NCBI GenBank assembly: GCA_019119645.1
Contig: DWWR01000048.1
Location: forward strand, 1-64,000
DNA length: 64,000 nucleotides
Direction: 5' to 3'
From: Anaerobutyricum faecale
GTDB lineage: Bacteria > Bacillota > Clostridia > Lachnospirales > Lachnospiraceae
Shown: piece after piece, positions 24,519-33,569 of the stretch
Numbering within the stretch: position 1 is the stretch's first letter
Layout of the letters: every line of letters begins with the position of its first letter
The notes under the pieces: generated by a model
Databases searched by the model: none
The model's input: only the letters and a program-made list of their open reading frames with translations
What the model was told of the DNA's origin: nothing
Program-made: the position numbers and the translations under genes

Positions 24519-25862
24519 ATGATTCAGCAGGATAGAATGTACAGCCCGTTATTAAACCCTTTATATGAAGGATGCGACATGAATGATCTGTGTGTGGGGA
24601 CTTATCTGATTGGCGCATCAAAAGAAGAAGAAGCCATTGTAAAGGCAGCCAGCATCGGTATTGAGCAGACCACAGGATCCTGGGTAGATGTACCGGAAGA
24701 GACGGATGAAATGAGAGCAAAATACTGCTCCAAGATTATCGGTATTTATGAAGTACCGGCTTTTGAAAATCAGACTAATGTAGACAGACAGGTACCGCCG
24801 GATGGTCTTCGTTTCTATGTAATCCGTATTGGATTCCCGGTAGCAAATATTGAAGATAATATTCCACTGCTCATCGCGTCTATCACTGGAAACATCATGT
24901 CCATGCCATACTTGAAATTACTGGATATTGATTTTCCGAAAAAGTTTGCAGATAAGTTCCAGGGACCAAAATTCGGTATTGACGGAATCAGAAAGATTCT
25001 CAATGCTTATGACAGACCGTTGTTAAATAATATGATCAAGCCTTGTACAGGATATACTCCGGATGTGGGAGCAAAATTATTCTTTGAGGCGGCTGCAGGC
25101 GGTGTTGACATTATTAAAGATGATGAGCTGATCGGCGGCGACCGCTCTTTTAATAAGCTGGCGGACAGAGTAAAAGCAAATATGGACGCTGCACACAGAG
25201 CGGATGAGATTAAAGGCGAGAAGACACTTTACGCATGTAATATCACGGATGAGGTATCCAGACTGAAGGATAATGCCATGACCGTTATTGAGAATGGCGG
25301 AAACTGTATCATGGTAGACGTTCACGGTATCGGATATTCCGCAGTGAGAATGCTGGCAGAAGATCCGGATATCAATGTTCCGATCCTTGGACACAGCTGT
25401 TTTAACGGAGCATTTACCTGTTCACCATATCAGGGCATGAGCTCCAAAGTTGTTGTGAAGCTGTGTCGCCTGGTTGGATGTGATATCTATCTGACTCAGC
25501 CTCCATATGGTAAGTTTGATAATACATTTGATAACTATATTATCAACATCATTACATCAAAGGCAAAATTCTACGACTTAAAACCGACTCTTCCATTCGT
25601 AGGCGGCGGCGTGGTAGCAGGTCTTGTGCCTAGATTCATGAAAGACTGCGGTAATGACGTTCTGCTGGGTGTTGGCGCAGGAATCCATGCTCACGGAATG
25701 GGTCCAAGAGCCGGAGCGAAGGCATTCAGAGTGGCCATCGATGCATGTATGAATGATATTCCGTTGAGAGAGGCGGCAAAGAACAGTCCGGAACTCACAT
25801 GGGCTATTGAGAAATGGGGTATTTACGGAGAAGATCACAGTAAAGATTTGTACGCAATTTAA
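24519..25862 (+). CDS. RuBisCO-like protein (form IV type)
   Basis: 447 residues. TTAGGAGGTAG fixes the start at 24519. The RuBisCO large-chain barrel is evident: K174 in IKPCTG (catalytic Lys175 of RuBisCO), the activator-lysine motif K200-D201-D202-E203 in GGVDIIKDDE, H292 in the position of His294, loop-6-like G331-K332-F333-D334, and the phosphate-binding segments VGGG (361-364) and GVGAG (384-388). Lys177 of true RuBisCO is Cys176 here, and the SGG phosphate loop Ser is Gly, so carboxylation of RuBP is unlikely. Known form IV proteins are enolases, isomerases or decarboxylases acting on sugar phosphates. The reaction is unassigned. It is the terminal gene of the SorC/GlpK-like locus. Confidence 0.9.
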   Translation: MIQQDRMYSPLLNPLYEGCDMNDLCVGTYLIGASKEEEAIVKAASIGIEQTTGSWVDVPEETDEMRAKYCSKIIGIYEVPAFENQTNVDRQVPPDGLRFYVIRIGFPVANIEDNIPLLIASITGNIMSMPYLKLLDIDFPKKFADKFQGPKFGIDGIRKILNAYDRPLLNNMIKPCTGYTPDVGAKLFFEAAAGGVDIIKDDELIGGDRSFNKLADRVKANMDAAHRADEIKGEKTLYACNITDEVSRLKDNAMTVIENGGNCIMVDVHGIGYSAVRMLAEDPDINVPILGHSCFNGAFTCSPYQGMSSKVVVKLCRLVGCDIYLTQPPYGKFDNTFDNYIINIITSKAKFYDLKPTLPFVGGGVVAGLVPRFMKDCGNDVLLGVGAGIHAHGMGPRAGAKAFRVAIDACMNDIPLREAAKNSPELTWAIEKWGIYGEDHSKDLYAI

Positions 25863-25959
25863 TTTATAATGTCATACATAAAACCTGCCATGAAATGAAA
25901 CCGGTAACAACTGCTGCATAAAAACGGAGCTGCCGTATATAGAATGCAGCGGACAATAA

Positions 25960-25978
25960 ATTTTCTACGCATGGAAAA
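25960..25978. promoter_or_regulatory. Second copy of a TTTTC-ACG-ATGGAAAA motif
   Basis: Matches 24403-24421, in the tandem operator region, at 17 of 19 positions (ATTTTC-ACG-ATGGAAAA). It lies just before the terminator of the RuBisCO-like gene. Role unknown. Confidence 0.35.
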
Positions 25979-26013
25979 GCTATTCTTTTTTGAAAGAGTA
26001 GCTTTTCTTTTTT
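25974..26013 (+). terminator. Terminator of the RuBisCO-like gene
   Basis: GAAAAGCTATTC pairs with GAGTAGCTTTTC with one mismatch, followed by TTTTTT. The rest of the ~300-nt gap 25863-26162 has the motif above and the next promoter, no gene. Confidence 0.85.
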
Positions 26014-26059
26014 GTCATTCCCCGGCAAATATTTATAAACACAGGACACGAAAGAGTGT

Positions 26060-26088
26060 TTGCCTTTTCGTTACTGAAATGATATGAT
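26060..26088 (+). promoter_or_regulatory. Promoter for the transglutaminase-like gene
   Basis: TTGCCT (26060-26065), 17-nt spacer, TATGAT (26083-26088), 74 nt before the start codon. Confidence 0.65.
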
Positions 26089-26162
26089 AGATTCATACTT
26101 TTATGGCTATTTTATCTGATAATGATAACAATGAGAACAGAAAAAAGAGAGGAGGAACGCAG

Positions 26163-27899
26163 ATGAAAAAAAGGTTTTGGACGTTATTTTTGATCGCGGT
26201 ATGCTGTTTCTTCGGACTGTTCTTGTTTCACAGTCCTGTGGAGGCACGGGTGACATCAGAACAAAAGAAAGAATATGTCAATGCGCTCTCTCAGCTGATG
26301 AAAGATGGTGTGGAAAGTAAAAAGATGGATTTGTATTCCAGAATTGCCAGAGGAACGTCCGGAAAGAATGCTCTGCAGCAGGCGGCGATTCAGAACAGAG
26401 CGGCGCTGATGGCAGAGGGGATCGATTTCCTGGATGGCAGCTGGGTTAATTATTATTCCGTGGCGGTGTCGGGAGACCGCACGGTATTCAACAGTACCAA
26501 GATGATGAGCCGGAAGACGTTTCGCCGCCGGTATCAGAAGATTATGCAGGCGCTGGGAGAGGTGCTGTCTTGCGTGAAACCGGGGATGACCGATGCTGAT
26601 AAGGCCATGGCGGTCTATTATTATCTGGCGAAGAATACGGTTTATGAGGAGACGAAGGACTGCCACACGGGATATGATGTTTTGGTCAACCATACAGGAG
26701 TGTGTGACGGTTTTGCCAACGCTTATGCCCTGGCATTGAACACGCTGGGGATCCGGTGTGCGGTGGTGAGCAATTATTCCAGGGATCATTCCTGGAATCT
26801 TGTGTGTCTTGACGGAAAATGGTATTTCTGCGATCTGACCAACGGCATCGGCACCGGAGACCATGAGGGTATGGTGGTCAGTTATGCCAGCTGTCTGGTG
26901 GGAGTCAGCTCGTTTCTGAGCGCTCATCCCGGCTACACTTTAAAGGATATTTACGGAGAGGGGAATTCTGACGGGCTGAATATCCACCGGCTTGTTCTGG
27001 CACAGTCTGATTACATTCCTCTGCGCTCTGGTATACGGACCGGGATAGCGGAGAAAAGCTGTATGTTTTATCAGAAGGGATACTGGTATTGGATTTCCAC
27101 AGGAAATATGCTGAAGAAGTCAAAACTGGACGGAAGCCATGAGACGACGGTGTATGCTCCGGCAGATGACAAACACATCGGCTGGGCGGAAGAGTTTAAC
27201 GAGATGGTTTTTATTTCTCTGAATGATACCATTTACCGTATGGATTATAAGGGTAATCTCAAGGAGCAGGTACGCCAGGTTTCGCCGTTGGAATATAAGC
27301 ATGGGGTGACTTCTTATTTCTGGCAGATTGCCTATGTGGGACGGTTTTACAGGAATTCAGATAATACTATCGGATACTATATCACAGACATGACCGGAGC
27401 CAAGAGGGGAACCGGCAGGATATCTGTGAACTATGCAGGAAAACAATATGGCAAGCCGAAGCTGTCATCCCGCAAGGTGAAGATCCGCGCCGGTTATCAG
27501 AAACAGCTCTATGTTGTGCGCACTACGCCGGCAGGAGCCCGCCGCATACAGTGGAGGAGTTCCAATTCCGGCGTGGCGGAAGTGGATGCCAATGGATGTG
27601 TTACCGCCAAAAAAAAGGGAACGGCGACAATCACTGCGGTCATTGGAAATAAAAAACTGAAATGTACTGTGAAGGTAAACGGTTATACCATCACCTACAA
27701 AAAGGCGGGAATGAATTCGGCGGATAATGTTGCCACCGCATCGGGAAAGAAAAAAATCACTCTGGAAGATCCTGTAAAAAAGGGATATGTTTTTGAGGGA
27801 TGGTATACAGATAAGGCGTATAAGAATCAGATTACGGTGATCAAAAAAGGAAACAGCCGGAATTATACACTATATGCCAAGTGGAAAAAGGAAAAGTAA
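26163..27899 (+). CDS. Secreted transglutaminase-like protein with Big2 and InlB-type repeat
   Basis: 578 residues. AGAGGAGGAACGC supports 26163. A signal peptide (about 1-28) is followed by a transglutaminase-core domain with a plausible triad C181 (GVCDGFA), H209 (RDHSWN) and D224 (FCDLTNG). A beta-rich WYWIS/KLDG region (about 290-410) follows, then a Big2 domain (about 435-505) and a C-terminal Listeria-Bacteroides (Flg_new/InlB) repeat ending YTLYAKWKK. Secreted clostridial proteins of this design are thought to act in the cell wall as proteases or cross-linkers. The following two membrane-protein genes are close and same-strand. Confidence 0.85.
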   Translation: MKKRFWTLFLIAVCCFFGLFLFHSPVEARVTSEQKKEYVNALSQLMKDGVESKKMDLYSRIARGTSGKNALQQAAIQNRAALMAEGIDFLDGSWVNYYSVAVSGDRTVFNSTKMMSRKTFRRRYQKIMQALGEVLSCVKPGMTDADKAMAVYYYLAKNTVYEETKDCHTGYDVLVNHTGVCDGFANAYALALNTLGIRCAVVSNYSRDHSWNLVCLDGKWYFCDLTNGIGTGDHEGMVVSYASCLVGVSSFLSAHPGYTLKDIYGEGNSDGLNIHRLVLAQSDYIPLRSGIRTGIAEKSCMFYQKGYWYWISTGNMLKKSKLDGSHETTVYAPADDKHIGWAEEFNEMVFISLNDTIYRMDYKGNLKEQVRQVSPLEYKHGVTSYFWQIAYVGRFYRNSDNTIGYYITDMTGAKRGTGRISVNYAGKQYGKPKLSSRKVKIRAGYQKQLYVVRTTPAGARRIQWRSSNSGVAEVDANGCVTAKKKGTATITAVIGNKKLKCTVKVNGYTITYKKAGMNSADNVATASGKKKITLEDPVKKGYVFEGWYTDKAYKNQITVIKKGNSRNYTLYAKWKKEK

Positions 27900-27961
27900 G
27901 GGAAGGGATCATTTCATTTTCCCGAAGCAGATTTCCCGGAGAGGGAAGAGGGGAGGACAGC

Positions 27962-28942
27962 ATGGCAAAATGTGAGCGATGCGGAGCATCCTTTGATTAT
28001 GATGAGCGACAGGGCGTTTGTCCAAGATGCTGTTTTTATAATCGTCCGCCTGGAGCTGCCAGGCAGGATACGGAATGGATGAAATATTATAACGTGGAAG
28101 ATAACAGCTATCAGCTCCCAAAGAGCGAGGGGCTGGCAGATCTTTTTCCGGAGGAAAAATCGGGCTGGACGAAACGGCTTCACGCCGGCCATCGGGAGAA
28201 AACAGCCGCAGGAGGCGGCCGACGAGATTCCTCTGTCCGGTATCGGAAAGCAGACCGGCAGAAAGCGGCCCGTCGGGAGACGTCAAAGAGTCGCGGCACT
28301 GCGGCCGGGGCATACCGTGACGGGGAAGATTCCGGCCGGGCGTCTCTGCTTGGAAAAGTCATTGCTTTTGTGGTTATTATCTGTATTTTGATGGTGGTGA
28401 TAACCGCTGTTTTGCAGGTGACTTCTGCACGGGGCTGGAGGTTTAATTCCGGTGAGAAGGAACAGGAAGATAAAAATATCCGGATCGAGACTATTTCTGC
28501 ACAGGAGGCAGCGGAAGGCGTCACCGCAGGAGATCTTACCTATTATGTGGGAGAGGCAGAGACACTGTTTCAGGAAGGGGAACTTTCTGATCTGCCGGCA
28601 GGAGAGAAATGTATCGGTATCTGGCTGGAAGATAATGAATCTGTTCTTGATTATACCGGATATAGCTGGGAGAGACCGTATGTTTTTGATGGCACGAACT
28701 TCCGGGAGATGGTAGACGTGGGAGCTCTGGACGATCAGCATTATTTTACGGAAAAGGGCATAGAGACAGCTTCTGTTTATGGTGTAGGATACGAAGACAT
28801 GCACGGATATGCGGTTTATTTTGTGGATGCCGCAGCGCAGTCGGTAACGCTCAGTCTGCCATGCCTGACGGTGGATGAAAATGATACCGATGTGGCCGGT
28901 TATTCGGAGGTTATCGATATTGCGATCCCGTTGAACCAGTGA
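27962..28942 (+). CDS. Zinc-ribbon membrane protein of unknown function
   Basis: 326 residues. Start 27962 has GGGGAGGACAG before it. The N-terminal CERCGAS...CPRCC is a zinc ribbon. A basic, disordered region (about 65-135) leads to one membrane helix (about 140-162, VIAFVVIICILMVVITAVL), then an extracytoplasmic domain of about 155 residues. The ribbon would be cytoplasmic and the C-terminal domain outside. It overlaps nothing; the downstream single-pass protein gene starts 71 nt later. Confidence 0.75.
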   Translation: MAKCERCGASFDYDERQGVCPRCCFYNRPPGAARQDTEWMKYYNVEDNSYQLPKSEGLADLFPEEKSGWTKRLHAGHREKTAAGGGRRDSSVRYRKADRQKAARRETSKSRGTAAGAYRDGEDSGRASLLGKVIAFVVIICILMVVITAVLQVTSARGWRFNSGEKEQEDKNIRIETISAQEAAEGVTAGDLTYYVGEAETLFQEGELSDLPAGEKCIGIWLEDNESVLDYTGYSWERPYVFDGTNFREMVDVGALDDQHYFTEKGIETASVYGVGYEDMHGYAVYFVDAAAQSVTLSLPCLTVDENDTDVAGYSEVIDIAIPLNQ

Positions 28943-29013
28943 TGTGGGGGCAGGACAGTGCAGGGAGCAGTAATAGTAAGGATCCTTCGCATACGGATTT
29001 GGGAGGAGAGACG

Positions 29014-29529
29014 ATGAAAAAAAGAAAAAGCGGTCTGGCTGTGGTCAAATATATTGTTGTTGTTGTGGTTTTGATCAATGTACTGGCTTCTGTTCTGCCG
29101 CTGTTTCTGGATACAGCGGGAGATTTGTTCGGGGACAGCGATAACGAGCGTTATTCTGACCTGCGGATCATCGATGTTCAGGGGCAGATGGTGCCTGATT
29201 ATAAAGGAAGGACAGCGGGAGACGGTTATCAGATGTATCGTTTTGATCTGACTGTCAATAATCAGGGCAGTCATGTGGAGCAGCTGGCGTACATATCTTT
29301 TTATTTGTCCGGCAATGACGGGGAAGTCTATATGCAGTATGATGATACGGATTCCGCGTCGTCGGCCCACGTGGAGGACACGAGGATTCTTCCTGTGGGA
29401 AGAGATGCAACGGTGAGTATCTATGCGGAAATCAGCGATGGAACCACCAGCGTGGAAATCAGCAATTATAATACGCCGGACAATGAGGAGCAGACCTTTG
29501 TATATACCCTGGCGGAAGGGGAACTATAA
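29014..29529 (+). CDS. Single-pass membrane protein with extracellular domain
   Basis: 171 residues; GGGAGGAGAG precedes 29014. A short basic N terminus, one membrane helix (about 10-32, rich in Val) and an extracytoplasmic beta-rich domain with the phrase YRFDLTVNNQGSHVEQLAYISFYL, like Ig-like DUF4352-type accessory domains. Not recognised as a known family. Probably part of the same envelope operon as the zinc-ribbon protein, with PepF following 27 nt later. Confidence 0.7.
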   Translation: MKKRKSGLAVVKYIVVVVVLINVLASVLPLFLDTAGDLFGDSDNERYSDLRIIDVQGQMVPDYKGRTAGDGYQMYRFDLTVNNQGSHVEQLAYISFYLSGNDGEVYMQYDDTDSASSAHVEDTRILPVGRDATVSIYAEISDGTTSVEISNYNTPDNEEQTFVYTLAEGEL

Positions 29530-29556
29530 ACAGTAAAACAGAAAGGCGGTATATAG

Positions 29557-31365
29557 ATGGAAGAGATAAAAGCAGTTCCCAGAAGGGAAGAGTGTGATAA
29601 AAAATATCAGTGGCATATCGAGGATTTATATGCTTCTGATGATCTCTGGCAGAAAGATTATGAATTACTGGAGAAAAGTATCCCGGAGCTTGCTTCCTAT
29701 GAAGGAAGGCTGGGAGAAGGGGTTCATACGTTTCTGGAATATATGAACAAAAAACAGGAAGTTATGAAACGTTTTGAGGCGGTTTACGTTTATGCCAATC
29801 AGAAATATCATGAGGATACCGGCAATGCTGTCTATCAGAAGCTCACTGCGCAGGCCCAGATGCTTTCTCTGAAGCTGAGCAGCGCCACGGTTTTTGAGGA
29901 GCCGGAGCTTTTATCCGTGGGAAAGGAAACCATCGACGGCTGGTTTGAGGAATCGGAAGATATGGAACTGTACCGGAGATTCTTCTATGAGTTGTTCCGG
30001 CAGCAGGAGCATGTGCTTTCCAAAGAAATGGAAGCGGTTCTTGCCGATGTCAGCGATATGTCAGAGGATATTTCCAACATTTTTTCCATGTTCAATAATG
30101 CTGACGTGAAGTTTCCAGCCATCAAGGGAAAGGACGGAGAGGAGATTCCGGTGTCCCACGGACGGTACAGCCTTCTCATGGAAAGCAGGGACAGAGAGAT
30201 AAGAAAAGAGGCATTTGCGTCCATGTATTCCCAGTACGGCCAGTACAGGAATACACTGGCAGCCACCTACAGCGCCAATCTCAAGAGCAGTGCGTTTTTT
30301 GCCAAAGTGCGCAAATATGATTCTGCCCTGGCTATGGCGCTGGATGGCGGGGAGATTCCGGTGTCCGTGTACACCCAGCTGATTGATACGGTTCATGAAA
30401 ATATGTCTTTGATGCACCGTTATGTGGGACTGCGCAAAAAGGCTCTCGGTGTGGAAGAACTGCACATGTATGATCTCTATGCGCCGATGGTGGATGAAGT
30501 GACCATGAAGATTCCTTTTGAGGAGGCCAAGAAGATTGTCAAAAAAGGACTGGAGCCTCTGGGAGAGGAATATATCAAGGTGCTTTCTGAGGGCATGGAC
30601 GGGGGCTGGATCGATGTCTATGAGAATCAGGGCAAGCGCAGCGGCGCCTATTCCTGGGGCGCTTACGGCTGCCATCCGTTTGTTCTCATGAACTATCAGG
30701 ACAATCTTAATAATGTGTTTACCCTGGCCCATGAGATGGGACATTCCATGCATTCTTATTATTCCGATAAGAATCAGCCGTATCTCTACGCCGGTTACCG
30801 CATTTTTGTGGCGGAGGTGGCATCTACCTGCAACGAGGCGCTTTTGATGGAATATCTCCTGAAACATACGGATGACAAAAAGGAAAAGGCCTACCTGATC
30901 AATTATTTCCTGGAGCAGTTCAAAGGAACTCTGTACCGCCAGACCATGTTTGCGGAGTTTGAGAAAATCACCCATGAGATGGCAGGAAAAGGAGAACCGC
31001 TGACCGCGGAAATTTTAAATGACATTTACTATAAGCTCAATGAACAGTATTTCGGAGACGGTATTGTGATCGATAAAGAAATTGCCCTGGAATGGTCAAG
31101 AATTCCACATTTCTATACTCCGTTTTATGTATACCAGTACGCCACAGGATATTCGGCGGCCATTGCCATCGGCAGGAAGATTTTAAGCGGCGATGAGGCA
31201 GCCAGAGAAGGCTATATGAAGTTTTTAAGCGGCGGCAGTTCCATGAATCCGATTGATCTGTTAAAGCTCTGCGGTGTGGATATGACTACTCCGGAGCCAG
31301 TGCAGTCAGCCCTCAGGCTTTTCGGTGAGCTGCTGGATGAGATGGAGGAGCTTCTGGAACAATAA
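29557..31365 (+). CDS. pepF: Oligoendopeptidase F (M3 family)
   Basis: 602 residues, normal for PepF. The zinc motif HEMGH is at H392-H396 (LAHEMGHSMHSYYSDKNQ) and the third ligand Glu lies in FVAEVASTCNEALLMEYLL. There is no signal peptide; it is a cytoplasmic metallopeptidase that cuts oligopeptides of about 7-17 residues and may recycle peptides. AAAGGCGG precedes the ATG. Confidence 0.95.
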   Translation: MEEIKAVPRREECDKKYQWHIEDLYASDDLWQKDYELLEKSIPELASYEGRLGEGVHTFLEYMNKKQEVMKRFEAVYVYANQKYHEDTGNAVYQKLTAQAQMLSLKLSSATVFEEPELLSVGKETIDGWFEESEDMELYRRFFYELFRQQEHVLSKEMEAVLADVSDMSEDISNIFSMFNNADVKFPAIKGKDGEEIPVSHGRYSLLMESRDREIRKEAFASMYSQYGQYRNTLAATYSANLKSSAFFAKVRKYDSALAMALDGGEIPVSVYTQLIDTVHENMSLMHRYVGLRKKALGVEELHMYDLYAPMVDEVTMKIPFEEAKKIVKKGLEPLGEEYIKVLSEGMDGGWIDVYENQGKRSGAYSWGAYGCHPFVLMNYQDNLNNVFTLAHEMGHSMHSYYSDKNQPYLYAGYRIFVAEVASTCNEALLMEYLLKHTDDKKEKAYLINYFLEQFKGTLYRQTMFAEFEKITHEMAGKGEPLTAEILNDIYYKLNEQYFGDGIVIDKEIALEWSRIPHFYTPFYVYQYATGYSAAIAIGRKILSGDEAAREGYMKFLSGGSSMNPIDLLKLCGVDMTTPEPVQSALRLFGELLDEMEELLEQ

Positions 31366-31457
31366 AAAGGCCATAACGGCAATGCGCTGTCGGGAGGATT
31401 GAAAATGTCTGACCCATCAGACAACGGGAGAATATACAGCAGGAAAGGGGAAGAACA

Positions 31458-32123
31458 ATGTTTGAGTTTTCGTTGCTGAAAAGTCTGTTTTTTGAGATGG
31501 ACAAATATAAAATGGAGGGGATTACCCAGACAAAAAAGGGAAAGTCCACCTACCGGACCAAAGAGGTCCATTATGAAAACGTACCGGAAATCACGTCCAT
31601 TACTTCCGAGGAGAGGATTCTCCCCTATGTGGACCGATATTATTTCTACGTTAATGAGGAGCGGCTGCCGGCAGATTTGAAACGGCCGGAAGTGAAGCAG
31701 GTTATTTATGAGTTCTATAAAGAACATTTTCCAAACTATCTGAAAGACGGGATTCCGGAGGATCTGACCGATGTGAACATTCTGGATTGTTTTGAAGTGT
31801 TCAACATGCCGGATTACCGGCCGAAACATGCGTTTCCGGGACTGGTGACCCTGGAAGATATCCGAAACGGCAATATCCATGACGAGGATAAACCGAGGTT
31901 TTCTTTTCCGGGACTGGAACTCTACGGAGGAAAGCGGCGGGAGGAGGGCAAGCCTTCGGTGGCAGATTACGAGGGCTATACCGCTTTTGACGGAGACCGG
32001 GAGAGCGCCCGCAATAAAATTGATGAGATGAAAAAGCAGTTCGCCTCCCAGCTGGACAGCCTGAATGTGGACGGAATGCTTGATGACATATTAAAAGAGG
32101 AGGACCCGGAACATGTATCGTGA
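31458..32123 (+). CDS. Conserved protein of unknown function paired with a DUF815 ATPase
   Basis: 221 residues, soluble, not recognised. It begins MFEFSLLKSLFFEMDKYKMEG, has a Tyr/Phe-rich middle and an acidic coiled-coil-like C-terminal tail (about 180-221). AGGAAAGGGG precedes it. The stop lies 11 nt inside the next gene, so it is coupled to the DUF815 ATPase and probably works with it. Confidence 0.65.
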   Translation: MFEFSLLKSLFFEMDKYKMEGITQTKKGKSTYRTKEVHYENVPEITSITSEERILPYVDRYYFYVNEERLPADLKRPEVKQVIYEFYKEHFPNYLKDGIPEDLTDVNILDCFEVFNMPDYRPKHAFPGLVTLEDIRNGNIHDEDKPRFSFPGLELYGGKRREEGKPSVADYEGYTAFDGDRESARNKIDEMKKQFASQLDSLNVDGMLDDILKEEDPEHVS

Positions 32124-33420
32124 AGTATCGAAGCTGATTTTATATCGGAATCTGGGAGAGGACAGTATTCTGCGGAGGCTCTCAGACATTTTCAAACGTT
32201 TTGACAGCTGCCATTACCGCAGCGAGGAACTGATCACGGATATTTACAGAGAAGTGAAAAAGCTGCTGGATCTGGCCACCACCTATGGTTTTGACAAGAA
32301 CCTGTGGCATAATTATCTGACTTTTGTTCTCATCACCAATGAGAATTCTTTCAGTCTTACCTGTGAAAAAGTGGGCGCCAGCGAGGGAAGCACGGTGAAT
32401 CATTTTGCGAAAAATGACTTTGAGGCATTTATTCATCTGTTCCACTATGATTTTCGCCCTATTGAGGAGACCCTTGGTATAGACTGCTTTTCAACCCTGC
32501 TCAGTTATAAGGCGGTGGCGAAGCAGGAAAGAATGTACAATAAAAATGTCAGCGAGAAAGTCCGTGCACTTTCCGATGTGCTGGCGGCAGCGGAAAATGC
32601 AGATCAGTTTTTTGACGCGGTGGTGAACTTCTATAAAGAGTACGGCGTGGGAATGTTTGGCCTCAATAAAGCGTTCCGTATTGAGGAGAGAGACGAGATG
32701 CCGGAGCTCATACCGATCAATAATCTTGATAAAGTGGTGCTTGACGATCTGACCGGTTATGAAATTCAGAAAAAGAAGCTGGTAGATAATACGGAGGCTT
32801 TCGTCTGCGGAAGAGCGGCCAACAATTGTCTGCTGTTCGGCGATGCGGGAACAGGTAAATCCACAAGTATCAAGGCAATCTTAAATGAATATTATGACCG
32901 TGGACTGCGGATGATCGAGATTTATAAACATCAGTTTAAATATCTGTCTCAGATTATCAGTCATGTGAAAAACAGAAATTATCGCTTTATTATTTATATG
33001 GATGATTTATCCTTCGAAGAGTTTGAGATTGAATACAAGTATCTGAAGGCGGTCATCGAGGGAGGAATGGAGACCCGGCCGGACAACGTGCTCATTTACG
33101 CTACTTCCAACCGGCGCCATCTGATCCGGGAGACATGGAATGACCGTTCCGATATGGATGAGGAACTGCACCGCTCCGATACCATGCAGGAGAAATTATC
33201 TCTGGTGTACCGTTTTGGTATCACTATCAACTTCTCCAAGCCGTCTCAGAAAGAATATTTTGAGATTGTCCGCAATCTGGCGAAAAAATATCCTCAGATT
33301 ACTTTATCTGATGAAGAACTTTGCGCTCAGGCAAATAAATGGGAGCTGTCCCATGGGGGAATTTCCGGCAGAACAGCACAGCAGTTTGTCAATTATCTGG
33401 CCGGACAGGTACAGAAATAA
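32113..33420 (+). CDS. DUF815-family AAA-type ATPase
   Basis: 435 residues. The P-loop is LLFGDAGTGKSTSIKAIL (about 245-262), Walker B YRFIIYMDDLSFEEFE, and a sensor-like VLIYATSNRRHLIRETW follows. The C-terminal FGITINFSKPSQKEYF is typical of the family. The N-terminal ~200 residues are helical and unassigned. The function of the family is unknown. It overlaps the upstream partner gene by 11 nt. Confidence 0.85.
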   Translation: MYREVSKLILYRNLGEDSILRRLSDIFKRFDSCHYRSEELITDIYREVKKLLDLATTYGFDKNLWHNYLTFVLITNENSFSLTCEKVGASEGSTVNHFAKNDFEAFIHLFHYDFRPIEETLGIDCFSTLLSYKAVAKQERMYNKNVSEKVRALSDVLAAAENADQFFDAVVNFYKEYGVGMFGLNKAFRIEERDEMPELIPINNLDKVVLDDLTGYEIQKKKLVDNTEAFVCGRAANNCLLFGDAGTGKSTSIKAILNEYYDRGLRMIEIYKHQFKYLSQIISHVKNRNYRFIIYMDDLSFEEFEIEYKYLKAVIEGGMETRPDNVLIYATSNRRHLIRETWNDRSDMDEELHRSDTMQEKLSLVYRFGITINFSKPSQKEYFEIVRNLAKKYPQITLSDEELCAQANKWELSHGGISGRTAQQFVNYLAGQVQK

Positions 33421-33569
33421 CTGTTTTAAAAACTGCTGCAGGTAAATATCGGGAAGAACAGAAATTACATTTTCAGACCACATTTCCATGGTAAAATGTT
33501 ACAGAAAAGTTACAAACTCATATCAGATTTAGTGGAAATAAGTCTGGAATTAAAAAAGGAGGAGGTATT

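Noticed and set aside
24519..25862. True carbon-fixing RuBisCO
   Set aside because: The Lys177 position is Cys and the phosphate-loop Ser is Gly; no phosphoribulokinase is seen.
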